From Paenibacillus thalictri (GTDB lineage: Bacteria > Bacillota > Bacilli > Paenibacillales > NBRC-103111): a stretch of 64,000 nucleotides of DNA. Positions 8,014 through 15,950 of this stretch are shown in pieces. The position numbers and the translations under genes were made by a program. Each line of letters opens with the position of its first letter. The stretch's first letter is position 1. Under the pieces are notes generated by a model, which was given only the letters and a program-made list of their open reading frames with translations, did not search any database and was not told the DNA's origin. The DNA lies in NCBI RefSeq assembly GCF_004307995.1, contig NZ_SIRE01000012.1:62001-126000 (forward strand), given 5' to 3'.

Positions 8014-8538
8014 ATGTCCGTTATTCGTATTATGGATGGTCCAGATGAACTGCACATCAGCTTTGCCGATATCGAGAAATTTCACGGCCGTCTTGCATTG
8101 ATGGCGGTTGCCGTCGCTTTCCGCGCTCAACAGGCCGCTTTCAAAGAGCTGTTCGGCGACCAAGCGCCGCAGCGCAAAGATATTTCCATCATGTCCGGCC
8201 ATGCCGGCCCCGGATTCCGCGACTCGTTCGAATTCGTGACACGGGCGTTGACCCGCGGGGTATACACGGTGGATGTGAATTATCCGAAGGGGCAACATGA
8301 CCCGTACCGCCCGCAATCGTATGCTTATGTCATCTCATCGGCAACAGCGGGTTCGATCGAAGTGACGCTGAAGGAAAACTTCCTGCCGCCTGTATTTTAT
8401 GACTACTTGAAGAAATCCCGCGAAGGCACAATGACGGATGCCGACAATGAGGAATTCCGCAATTTGAAAATCTCGCTGTCCAAACATGCCTTGGCTCTGC
8501 CGCAGGATGAACTGTTGGAAGTGAGACGCATTTCATAA
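8014..8538 (+). CDS. Putative FmdE-like protein (174 aa)
   Basis: A soluble protein with an excellent AGGAGG ribosome site. An N-terminal histidine-glycine motif (IEKFHGRLALMAVAVAFRA), followed by ISIMSGHAGPGFRDSFEFVT, resembles the metal-binding fold of FmdE (formylmethanofuran dehydrogenase subunit E family), which occurs in many non-methanogens with unknown function. The canonical cysteines are missing; His19 and the SGHAGPG loop are the candidate ligand residues. It is the last gene before a strong hairpin. If the FmdE assignment is right, a link to metal or cofactor handling by the peptide/nickel-type importer is plausible but unproven. Confidence 0.5.
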   Translation: MSVIRIMDGPDELHISFADIEKFHGRLALMAVAVAFRAQQAAFKELFGDQAPQRKDISIMSGHAGPGFRDSFEFVTRALTRGVYTVDVNYPKGQHDPYRPQSYAYVISSATAGSIEVTLKENFLPPVFYDYLKKSREGTMTDADNEEFRNLKISLSKHALALPQDELLEVRRIS

Positions 8539-8556
8539 ATTCCTGATAAAATAAGA

Positions 8557-8587
8557 CAGACCCCCAGCCACAAACCCTGGGGGTCTG
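8557..8587 (+). terminator. Hairpin terminator after the first operon
   Basis: A perfect 11-bp stem, CAGACCCCCAG / CTGGGGGTCTG, with a 9-base loop lies 19 bases after the stop of the FmdE-like gene. Only a short T-containing tail follows, so it may act partly as an mRNA-stabilising hairpin. Confidence 0.75.
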
Positions 8588-8642
8588 ACACCTTTATATG
8601 GTTGGCAAGGTAGCTCGCATATCCCGATATGCCGCAATATAA

Positions 8643-8696
8643 TAAAAAAAAGGTTATCCCGCGGTCATGATCTGATCATAACCTGCAGGATAACCT
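8643..8696 (-). terminator. Rho-independent terminator of the ade operon
   Basis: Read on the minus strand, AGGTTATCC and GGATAACCT form a 9-bp stem and run directly into a T8 tract. It sits just beyond the adenine deaminase stop codon. Confidence 0.85.
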
Positions 8697-8704
8697 CTTT
8701 ATAT

Positions 8705-10483
8705 TTACCGGGTCTCGATGACAAGCGGCAGCAGCGTCTGCGATTCCACTTCGACCAATCCGATATCTGTAATTTTAGCTCTTGGTATGACGGGCAGCGT
8801 AACGGCGATCATCCGGTGAATCGGATTTTTCCCCGGCATGATTTCCTGCTGCAGCACAGATACGAGTTCCTTCAGCTTCGGTACAAGCGTATCGGCCGTT
8901 TCCAGGCTCATCAGACCGGCCAGGGGCAGCGGCAGATGGGCAATCACCTTGCCGTTTTTGACGGCGACGAACCCGCCTTGCGAGGCACGGAGCGTGTTGG
9001 CGGCGATCACCATGTCCTTCGTGTCCACACCAAGTACGGCAAGGTTGTGGCTGTCATGGGCGACGGTAGTCGCTACAGCGCCTTCCAGAATGCCGTAACC
9101 GGCGAGCAGGCCCAAGCTGCGGTTGCTGTTTAAGCCATGACGATGGAATACAGCCACGCGGCAGAGCGGGCCTTTCTCCCCTTCGTACGCTTCGGGACGC
9201 AGCAAGCCATTCTCCACCGGCAGCGTCACTTCCAGAAAGTCGGTCGGGATCCCCGGGGCGGCATCATATTCGATCACGCGAATCCGGGCTTCCGATGCCC
9301 CAGCTTCTTCAATTCGAAGCACAAGATCGTCTTCCGTAATCTCCGGCAGCTTCACTGTTTCCAGAAAGTCTGCTGGCGGCTCCAGATTCGGCTGCTGTCT
9401 GATCAGCTTGCCCTCCTGCACGACCCTTTGGCCCGATGCAAAAACGTCGACGGCCTTCATCGTCTCCAACTGCTCGATCAGCACGATGTCCGCAAGCCTT
9501 CCTGCCGCAATCGCGCCTAAATCTTTCCGTTCCATCCGCTGCGCCGCATTTAACGTTGCATAACGGATCGCGTTGACCGGCTCAATGCCTTCCTGCATTG
9601 CCTTGCGCACAATGTGATTCATGTGGCCTTTCTCGAGAATATCGTTTGGCAGCAGATCGTCCGAGCAGAAGCAAACATTGGGCAGGTAACCCATATCTTT
9701 AATTTCTTTGGCGCAGTCCGCCAAATTCATCGAAAATGAGCCTTCGCGGATTTCCACGATCATGCCGGCGCGGATTTTCTCCAGCGCCTCGTCCCCTGTC
9801 CGGCTCTCGTGATCGGAATTCGGGCCGGCCACCATATAAGCCGACAAATCGCGGCCGGATACCCGGGGAGCGTGACCTTGTACGATTTTTCCCGCGCCTG
9901 CGCGTTCATTGGCCTCCAAGATGCCCACCATGCGAGGGTCCTGATGAATGACTCCATGATAGTTCATCACCTCGGCCAAGCCGTGTATGCCCTCCCAGGC
10001 GAGCATCTTTTCAACCGCTTCGGGAGTGAAGTCCGCGCCCGAAGTTTCCACATTCGGCGCTGCAGGCACACAGGAAGGCACTACGTTCAGCATGCGCAGG
10101 TCCAGTCCTTTGGCAGCGTCGACCATATAGCGCACTCCGCGTTCTCCCAGCACGTTGGCGATTTCATGCGGGTCGGTGACGACGGTTGTCGTTCCGTGCA
10201 CCAGTACGGCTTCGGCGTATTGAGCGGGCGTCATCATGCTCACTTCAATGTGCAAATGCGTATCGATAAGACCCGGCACTGCGAATAACCCTTTGCCGTC
10301 AATCCGTTCCTTGGCTTCAAGCGTCGTTACGCCCGGAGCCGTGACATGCACAATCGTGTCCCCGGTGATCCCGATCGCAGCTGGGTAAATTTCACCGGAG
10401 AATACATTGACTAACCGTATATTTTCAATTGCCACATCGATAGGCAAATCTCCGCGTGCGGAGGCAACAAGCTTGCTGTTCAT
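8705..10483 (-). CDS. ade: Adenine deaminase (592 aa)
   Basis: Converts adenine to hypoxanthine and ammonia in purine salvage. The length and architecture fit Ade of the amidohydrolase superfamily: an N-terminal beta domain, then the metal-binding HLHIE motif (residues 76-80) after FAVPGLIDT. TDPHEIANVLG follows near residue 108, and there is an Ade-type C-terminal domain ending in a conserved NPIHRMIAVTLPV segment. The gene begins 21 bases after the permease gene, so adenine uptake and deamination are co-transcribed. It starts at ATG with GGAAGGGG upstream. No sign of damage. Confidence 0.95.
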   Translation of the reverse strand: MNSKLVASARGDLPIDVAIENIRLVNVFSGEIYPAAIGITGDTIVHVTAPGVTTLEAKERIDGKGLFAVPGLIDTHLHIEVSMMTPAQYAEAVLVHGTTTVVTDPHEIANVLGERGVRYMVDAAKGLDLRMLNVVPSCVPAAPNVETSGADFTPEAVEKMLAWEGIHGLAEVMNYHGVIHQDPRMVGILEANERAGAGKIVQGHAPRVSGRDLSAYMVAGPNSDHESRTGDEALEKIRAGMIVEIREGSFSMNLADCAKEIKDMGYLPNVCFCSDDLLPNDILEKGHMNHIVRKAMQEGIEPVNAIRYATLNAAQRMERKDLGAIAAGRLADIVLIEQLETMKAVDVFASGQRVVQEGKLIRQQPNLEPPADFLETVKLPEITEDDLVLRIEEAGASEARIRVIEYDAAPGIPTDFLEVTLPVENGLLRPEAYEGEKGPLCRVAVFHRHGLNSNRSLGLLAGYGILEGAVATTVAHDSHNLAVLGVDTKDMVIAANTLRASQGGFVAVKNGKVIAHLPLPLAGLMSLETADTLVPKLKELVSVLQQEIMPGKNPIHRMIAVTLPVIPRAKITDIGLVEVESQTLLPLVIETR

Positions 10484-10504
10484 AGTTCAAACCCCTTCCA
10501 TCCG

Positions 10505-11818
10505 TTATTTCAACCACAGGTAGTAAACTAATGGTACGCACAAAATGTACAAGCCGATAGGAATTTCTTTGATTTTGCCGGACAGAAGTTTGATCGCCAC
10601 GTAGGACAAAATGCCAAACACGATACCGTTAGCGATACTAAACGTGAAGGCGGTCATCAGGATCGTCATAAACCCGGACAACGTTTCATCCAAATTGTCG
10701 AAATCGATATTTTTCAGCGCCTGCAGCATCGATAAGCCGATCGCAATTAAAGCCGGGGCCGTAGCTGCCGAGGGAATAGCCAGAAACACAGGCGTCAAAA
10801 ATAACGCCACAAGGAACACAAGGCCTGTCGATACCGCCGTCAAGCCGGAACGTCCGCCTACTTCCACGCCGCTGGCCGATTCGATGTATGCCGTGACCGT
10901 CGTCATGCCCATTGCGGAACCGCCGACCATAGCGACCGAATCGACTAGGAAAGGCTTTTGGATATCCGGGAGGTTGCCGTTTTCATCCAATAATTTGGCT
11001 TTGCCGCCGACACCCAGCACCGTTCCCATCGTAGAGAAAAACTCGCCGGTGAAAAAAGTGAAAATCAGCGGGAAAAAGGACCATTTCAAAGCGCCCAGCC
11101 AGTCCACCTGAAACAAGACGGGAGACGGATTCGGAGGCAATGAAATAAATGAGGTTGGAAGTTTGGTGATGCCCATCGGAATCCCGATGATCGTCGTAAC
11201 CAATATACCGAAGAACACGGCGCCTCTTACTCTAAGCGACATCAGCGCCAGCGTAACGGCAAGACCGATAAAGGCAAGCAGCACCGTCGGATTGTGGAGC
11301 GAAGCCAGTCCGAGGTTTGTTTTGGTCGGCAAAATAATTCCGGCGTTATTTAAGCCCAGACCGATAACATAAATACCGACGGCTCCGGCCATGGCATTTT
11401 TAACGCTTTTCGGAAGCACTCTGGCGATCGTCTCGCGAATCCCCAGCAAGGTGAGCAGTAGAAATACGACCCCGGCGATAAACACCATACCCAGCCCGGT
11501 TTGCCATGTAGCCGCACCGCTCGCTACAATCGTGTAAGCGAAAAAGGCATTGCCGCCCATCGCCGGAGCTACCGCAAACGGCCGGTTCGCGTAAACGCCC
11601 ATAAGGATCGAGAAAATGGCTGCCGACAAAATCGTCATGACCGTTACCGGTCCGGCCGGCATCCCCGCAGCTTTCATCAAACTCGGATGAACGATAATGA
11701 TGTAAGCCATCGTAATAAACGTGGTCAGTCCGGCGATAAATTCCGTCCGCACGTTCGTTTTCAGCTGTTCCAGCTTAAACAATTTGTTAAGCAAAGAAGG
11801 GTTTGTGCTGTTCGACAT
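10505..11818 (-). CDS. AzgA/PbuG-type purine permease (437 aa)
   Basis: A proton-coupled permease of the NCS2/AzgA group for adenine, hypoxanthine or guanine. It has about twelve membrane segments. The N-terminal segment TFITMAYIIIVHPSLM, PAMGGNAFFAYT and the later TTVTAYIESASGVEVGGRSG are characteristic of AzgA/PbuG proteins. It is first in an operon with adenine deaminase, so adenine is the likely main substrate. GGAGAG precedes the ATG. A sigma-A-like promoter lies about 60 bases upstream, and I find no purine riboswitch in its short leader, unlike the xpt operon nearby. Confidence 0.9.
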   Translation of the reverse strand: MSNSTNPSLLNKLFKLEQLKTNVRTEFIAGLTTFITMAYIIIVHPSLMKAAGMPAGPVTVMTILSAAIFSILMGVYANRPFAVAPAMGGNAFFAYTIVASGAATWQTGLGMVFIAGVVFLLLTLLGIRETIARVLPKSVKNAMAGAVGIYVIGLGLNNAGIILPTKTNLGLASLHNPTVLLAFIGLAVTLALMSLRVRGAVFFGILVTTIIGIPMGITKLPTSFISLPPNPSPVLFQVDWLGALKWSFFPLIFTFFTGEFFSTMGTVLGVGGKAKLLDENGNLPDIQKPFLVDSVAMVGGSAMGMTTVTAYIESASGVEVGGRSGLTAVSTGLVFLVALFLTPVFLAIPSAATAPALIAIGLSMLQALKNIDFDNLDETLSGFMTILMTAFTFSIANGIVFGILSYVAIKLLSGKIKEIPIGLYILCVPLVYYLWLK

Positions 11819-11858
11819 GTTGTAGTTCTCTCCTCGAAAAAAATAAAATCAAAAACAA

Positions 11859-11888
11859 AATATACCATGCCAACTTTTTAACCGTCAA
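11859..11888 (-). promoter_or_regulatory. Sigma-A-type promoter of the permease-ade operon
   Basis: On the minus strand TTGACG (11888-11883) and TATATT (11864-11859) are separated by 18 bases, about 40 bases before the permease start codon. The spacing and sequence fit a vegetative promoter. Confidence 0.6.
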
Positions 11889-12009
11889 TCCGCAGCGGGC
11901 ATCTTATTGACCCTGCACAGCGATGCCGATTTTCGGTTTTTTATACAATCGCCAGTTATGCTATGATATGTAAATTACAAAAAACTATTTATTATGCAGG
12001 TGAAGCCTT

Positions 12010-13287
12010 ATGCAGGTGTATGAAAAGCTGATGCAAGGAAGCCGGTTGGATACGGACCTCCGTATGGAACGGGTAGCCCAGCGCATCCAAGCGTTATCCG
12101 AAATCGGAACCACTCCCGGGCAGGGCGCTACGCGCATCGGTTATTCCCCGGAAGACCGGACGGCCAAGGAGCTGCTCAAATCGTGGATGCGCGAAGCCGG
12201 TCTGAACGTTCGCGAGGATGCGGTCGGCAACCTATTCGGGACCTATGCGGGGACCGAACCGCAGCTGCCCTCCGTTCTATCCGGCTCACATATCGATACG
12301 GTGCCCAACGGCGGGCATTTCGACGGTGTCGTCGGCGTCATTTCGGCGCTGGAGGTAGCCGCATCCTGGTTCGAGCAAGGTTTTGTGCCGCGCCGAAGCC
12401 TGGAAGTCGCCGCTTTTGCCGACGAGGAAGGCTCCCGTTTCCATGCCAGCTTGACCGGCAGCCATTTTCTTATGGGCGAGCTGGATCTTCAATCGGTGGC
12501 CCATTACAGGGACGACGAGGGACGCAGCTTCGACCAAGTGCTGAGGGAGCACGGGCTGGACCCTGCCGAATCGGAGGAAGCCGCACGCGACCCGCAAACG
12601 ATCCACGCTTTCGTCGAAGTTCATATCGAGCAAGGCGAGGTGCTGGAGAAACGGCAGCTACCGGTTGGTGTTGTGAGCGGCATCGCCGGGCCGGCCTGGC
12701 TCGAAATCAAGTGGCGCGGCAAAGCCGCACACGCCGGAACAACGCCGATGGGCATGCGGCTGGATGCCCTCATCGGGGCAAGCGAATGCATCGTCGCCAT
12801 TGAGAAGCTGCCGGCCTTGTACAGCCCCACCGCCGTAGCAACGGTCGGCAAAATGGACATCTCGCCAAACGGCAGCAACGTTGTCCCCGGCGAAGTCAGC
12901 TTTATCGTAGATGTCCGCGACATTGACCTGGACAGCCGGGACAAGCTCATTGAAGCGATTCTGCACGAAGCCGGCGCCATCGCAGCCAGAAGAGGGCTGG
13001 ACGTCACCAGCGAACTGAAAATCAGGATCGCGCCTACCTCCATGTCGCCGCGGTTGATCGGTATCGTGGAAGAAGCGATTGAACAAACGGGCTGCCCGCC
13101 CTTTAAGCTGACAAGCGGGGCCGGGCACGATGCCATGGTGATCGGCCGCCATGTCCCGACCGTAATGATTTTTGTACGCTGCCTCGAAGGGATCAGCCAT
13201 AACCCGAAGGAATGGGCGGCGCTTGACGATATTGCCGTCGGAGTACAAGTACTCGACGCGACACTTAGACGGTTGGCAAACGAATAA
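12010..13287 (+). CDS. M20-family allantoate / N-carbamoyl-L-amino acid amidohydrolase (425 aa)
   Basis: A binuclear metal amidohydrolase of peptidase family M20, the group containing AllC (allantoate amidohydrolase), N-carbamoyl-L-amino acid hydrolase and beta-ureidopropionase. Metal ligands visible are His94 in GSHIDTVPNGGHFDG, Asp105, the EE pair at 139-140 in FADEEGSRF, the HIEQG motif near residue 208 and the C-terminal His in ISHNPKEW. AGHDAM near residue 375 is also a family mark. Its position between two purine operons favours allantoate or another ureide from purine breakdown, but the sequence alone does not settle the substrate. AGGTGA precedes the ATG and a TATGAT -10-like element lies at 11962-11967. 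Confidence 0.85.
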   Translation: MQVYEKLMQGSRLDTDLRMERVAQRIQALSEIGTTPGQGATRIGYSPEDRTAKELLKSWMREAGLNVREDAVGNLFGTYAGTEPQLPSVLSGSHIDTVPNGGHFDGVVGVISALEVAASWFEQGFVPRRSLEVAAFADEEGSRFHASLTGSHFLMGELDLQSVAHYRDDEGRSFDQVLREHGLDPAESEEAARDPQTIHAFVEVHIEQGEVLEKRQLPVGVVSGIAGPAWLEIKWRGKAAHAGTTPMGMRLDALIGASECIVAIEKLPALYSPTAVATVGKMDISPNGSNVVPGEVSFIVDVRDIDLDSRDKLIEAILHEAGAIAARRGLDVTSELKIRIAPTSMSPRLIGIVEEAIEQTGCPPFKLTSGAGHDAMVIGRHVPTVMIFVRCLEGISHNPKEWAALDDIAVGVQVLDATLRRLANE

Positions 13288-13291
13288 ATGA

Positions 13292-13325
13292 AGTCCTCCC
13301 TGCCCGGGAGGACTTTTTCGTTTTT
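13292..13325 (+). terminator. Rho-independent terminator of the M20 hydrolase gene
   Basis: AGTCCTCC and GGAGGACT form an 8-bp stem around CTGCCCG, followed by TTTTCGTTTTTT. It lies just past the stop codon, between convergent genes. Confidence 0.85.
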
Positions 13326-13336
13326 TCCTGTCTCTG

Positions 13337-13992
13337 TTAATGGCCTCTCTGATTGCGAACCACCGGAACGTCAGTTCGTCCCGATAACGCCAAGTTCAAC
13401 ATAATCGCCGTCAGCGAGCCGGACACGATGCCGTTTTGCAGCAGCATTTTGGCAAAGTCCGGCAGTTGGTCGAACATTTGCGGCAGCGTCGCCGAGCCCA
13501 GACCGATGGCGATGCTGCAGGCGGCGATCAGCAAATTGGCATCCTTGCGCAAGTCCACTTCCGACAAAATCGAGATGCCCGAAGCCGCTACCGAGCCGAA
13601 CATAACGATCATCGCGCCGCCCAATACGGCATTGGGAATAACCGTAGCTTGCCGTACAAAGGTGCGGCTAATACGACGAATAATCCGGAAAGTATGATGG
13701 CTCCGTATGCCGTCGCCAAATTGGAGGCCGAAGCGATGGCAATAATCGGCCCGACCGCTGTGAAGGTACATCCAAGAATGACAGGCAATCTGCTGCCGAA
13801 GTACTTGCTGCCCATCACCTGCAAAATAGTGGCGACCCCACACGTGAACAAGTCGGCGGCGATCAAATAAGCCATCTGCGCGCTGGTCAGCTTAAGCGCT
13901 CCCCCAACGATCAGCGGCACGACAACAGCCCCCGCATACATAGCCAGCACGTGTTGAAAGCCGAGTGTAACGACCCGCTGTTTGCTTAACAT
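13337..13992 (-). pseudogene. pbuX: Xanthine permease pbuX, disrupted by internal deletion and frameshift
   Basis: The first 115 residues (from ATG 13992) match the PbuX start: FQHVLAMYAGAVVVPLIVG, then GCTFTAVGPIIAI. At about 13650 the frame changes and the continuing sequence (VIPNAVLGGAMIVMFG, then LIAACSIAIGLG and NGIVSGSLTAIMLN) is the C-terminal quarter of the same protein. About 210-220 residues, the middle of the transporter, are missing between the two parts. PbuX is normally around 430-440 residues, and only about 218 are left in two frames. It follows xpt by one base, as in intact xpt-pbuX operons. A single out-of-frame deletion of roughly 650 bases explains it. An assembly collapse is the alternative. 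Confidence 0.85.
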
Positions 13993-13993
13993 G

Positions 13994-14605
13994 CTATAAA
14001 TTCTCCTTCGTCTGCTCAGCAGCGGCGTCTGTTTCGCCTACAAAGCGAACTACGCCCGGGGACATCGCAGCGATCCGTGCCAATGAATGGACTTCGACGC
14101 CCATTTGCTCCAGCAGACCGCGGCCTTCTTGAAAGCTTTTTTCAATGACGCTACCCACGCCGACCAGTTCCGCTCCCGCTTCCCTAACGATCTGGACCAG
14201 GCCGACCAGCGCTGCCCCCGTGGCCAGAAAGTCATCAACGATCAGCACTTTATCGTCAGGCCCCAAATATTTGTGGGAAATGCTGATCTGGTACGTTTCC
14301 TGGCGGGTAAAGGAGTGCACCGGCGCCGAATATACCTTCTCGGACAAAGTCACGGCTTTCTTCTTTTTGGCGTACACAAAAGGAACTCCAAGCGCAATTC
14401 CCGCAGCCATTGCAAATTGAATCCCGCTGGCTTCGACGGTAAGCACCTTGGTGACAGGTTTGCCGGAAAAGAGCCGCGCGAACTCTTGTCCAATTTCCAG
14501 CGCCAGCTGTGTGTCGACCTGATGGTTCAGAAACGAATCGACTTTCAGTACCGTTTCCGACAAAATAAGACCCTCTTGACGTATGCGTTCCTCTAGCTGT
14601 TTCAT
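13994..14605 (-). CDS. xpt: Xanthine phosphoribosyltransferase (203 aa)
   Basis: Salvages xanthine to XMP using PRPP. The PRPP-binding loop is VLIVDDFLATGAAL. The start MKQLEERIRQEGLI is the conserved Xpt N-terminus and is preceded by AGGAG, so the frame extending to 14683 is rejected as leader sequence. A guanine-type riboswitch and terminator hairpin lie upstream on the same strand. The gene is followed after one base by the damaged xanthine permease gene. Length is close to the usual 190-200 residues, with a slightly longer C-terminus. Confidence 0.95.
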   Translation of the reverse strand: MKQLEERIRQEGLILSETVLKVDSFLNHQVDTQLALEIGQEFARLFSGKPVTKVLTVEASGIQFAMAAGIALGVPFVYAKKKKAVTLSEKVYSAPVHSFTRQETYQISISHKYLGPDDKVLIVDDFLATGAALVGLVQIVREAGAELVGVGSVIEKSFQEGRGLLEQMGVEVHSLARIAAMSPGVVRFVGETDAAAEQTKENL

Positions 14606-14670
14606 CTTCCCAATCGCTCCTTTATGACATAATCCCCATGGCGACGGCATTTTTGTATGTAGGCCAGAGA

Positions 14671-14721
14671 AAAAAAAGAACAAGCCTCCTTGAGCTGCTA
14701 GCTCTCAAGTGAAGCTTGTCC
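14671..14721 (-). terminator. Expression-platform terminator of the purine riboswitch
   Basis: On the minus strand ACAAGC-N4-CTTGAG pairs with CTCAAG-N3-GCTTGT, followed by TCTTTTTTTT. It lies between the aptamer and the xpt start codon and is the off-state hairpin of a transcription-terminating riboswitch. Confidence 0.88.
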
Positions 14722-14818
14722 CTCCGGGTTTTCCCCTAGTGGTGTACATAAAACACGTACCTGCGGCGCGGGATCGGCCCTAACCGACCTGAGTAAATAC
14801 CGCGACGCATTCGCCTTC

Positions 14819-14889
14819 ACTCATAGTCGGACAATTGATGTGGTCATCCGGTAGAAACTTATGGGCCATATCCCCAAAATTATATGAGT
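14819..14889 (-). promoter_or_regulatory. Purine riboswitch aptamer, guanine/hypoxanthine type
   Basis: The 71-nt minus-strand element has a P1 stem of ACTCATA (14889-14883) with TATGAGT (14825-14819), the invariant GATATGG...AAGTTTCTACC core, a P2 of TGGG/CCCA and a P3 closed by CGGA/TCCG. The residue that reads the ligand is C in CCGACTATGAG, which pairs with guanine or hypoxanthine; adenine-type switches have U there. It controls xpt and the former pbuX: ligand binding should promote the downstream terminator and shut the operon off. Confidence 0.95.
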
Positions 14890-15048
14890 CGTATTAAAAT
14901 GATACCTTGTATAGTACATTCCCGGCCCTGTATTTTCAAGAGGGAATTTTTTATAATATAGTCCATGCTGCTATTTCATAGCGCTCGGGTTTATGCTCAT
15001 TTCATTGCTTGATTCAGCATCTCCACTTTGAGAGAGGACTACGCCGCC

Positions 15049-15852
15049 ATGAGCTTTCAACAGTTTGTTTCCATCATTCCGATATTTGAACGCGTGGAAT
15101 CCAGCCGAATGACTCAAGTTATCGCCAGCTCTGCTGACCGGCATATGCTCGTTGTCGTGCTGCGCGGACACCTCTCCATCTCCGGACAGAGTCAGGAGCC
15201 CATCCTCGTATCTCAAGGTTTCGCTTGCCATCCCCAATACGGCCCCTTCACCATTCAGGTGCCAAAAACAAAAGAAGCCGAATACGTGGTCATCACTTAC
15301 CGCGTTTTCCCCGAGAACAGCCCCTGGTCCCTGCACGGTTCGCTCCGCACGTCAAGCGAAGTGAAGGTCAAATACATGCTGGATGAACTGTTTCGGACAA
15401 CCGAAGCAAACGACGTGCCCAGTGAAGATAAATACCTCGTGCAGCAGGTTCGCAAGCGCCTTATTCTCGAACGAATCCTGTTTATTTATATATATGAAAC
15501 ACAGATGCAGCGGGAAACCACCGCATCGCTTGCAAGTATGGAAGAGTCCATTTCATATATTAATGAGCATTACATGCTGAAGCTTACGCTCCCTATGCTC
15601 GCTGAACGTGCGGGGATCAGCGTCGGACATTACACCGTATTGTTCAAAAATGTAACCGGCACTTCCATGAGCCGGTATTTGCGGAGTTTGCGCATCAGCA
15701 AAGCCAAGCAAATATTCCAGCAATTCCGGCTTCCGGCCAAAGAGGTGGCCCAGTTGGTCGGCTTCGCGGACTATTTTCATTTTAGCAGAACGTTTAAGCA
15801 AGAAGTCGGTTGTTCTCCTGCCGCGTATCTCAAGGAGCTGCATAAAATCTAA
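15049..15852 (+). CDS. AraC-family transcriptional regulator (267 aa)
   Basis: The N-terminal half (about 1-120) looks like a cupin ligand domain (LVVVLRGHLSISGQ). The C-terminal 100 residues contain two helix-turn-helix motifs of the AraC/XylS type (LTLPMLAERAGISVGHYTVLFKNVTG and PAKEVAQLVGFADYFHFSRTFK). ATG at 15049 is chosen because AGAGAGG lies 11 bases upstream; a TTG at 15028 is an alternative. It sits directly upstream of a siderophore transporter on the same strand. Btr-type AraC proteins activate such transporters when their siderophore is bound, so that role is likely but inferred. Confidence 0.85.
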   Translation: MSFQQFVSIIPIFERVESSRMTQVIASSADRHMLVVVLRGHLSISGQSQEPILVSQGFACHPQYGPFTIQVPKTKEAEYVVITYRVFPENSPWSLHGSLRTSSEVKVKYMLDELFRTTEANDVPSEDKYLVQQVRKRLILERILFIYIYETQMQRETTASLASMEESISYINEHYMLKLTLPMLAERAGISVGHYTVLFKNVTGTSMSRYLRSLRISKAKQIFQQFRLPAKEVAQLVGFADYFHFSRTFKQEVGCSPAAYLKELHKI

Positions 15853-15864
15853 TAATATAACATG

Positions 15865-15882
15865 TCCAATCTTAGAATTGGA
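15865..15882. promoter_or_regulatory. Inverted repeat upstream of siderophore transporter operon
   Basis: TCCAATCTTAGAATTGGA is an inverted repeat with 6-base arms and a 6-base centre, located after the AraC gene and 37 bases before the Fur box. It could be a binding site for the neighbouring AraC protein or a weak hairpin; no T tract follows. Confidence 0.4.
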
Positions 15883-15918
15883 TATGGTCTATCTGAGGTT
15901 ATGCAGCTAAAATCAATT

Positions 15919-15937
15919 GAGAATAATTATTATTATC
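15919..15937 (+). promoter_or_regulatory. Fur box
   Basis: GAGAATAATTATTATTATC matches 15 of 19 positions of the Fur consensus (GATAATGATAATCATTATC). It ends one base before the AGGAGG ribosome site of the siderophore-binding lipoprotein gene, so iron-loaded Fur would block transcription or early elongation. Confidence 0.8.
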
Positions 15938-15950
15938 AGGAGGATTCATC

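Noticed and set aside
11819..12009. A purine riboswitch for the adenine permease operon
   Set aside because: No aptamer core such as GATATGG...GTTTCTACC occurs in the leader on either strand.
13353..13870. Plus-strand open frames across the pbuX remnant
   Set aside because: They are antisense to a clearly recognisable permease and have no protein-family features.
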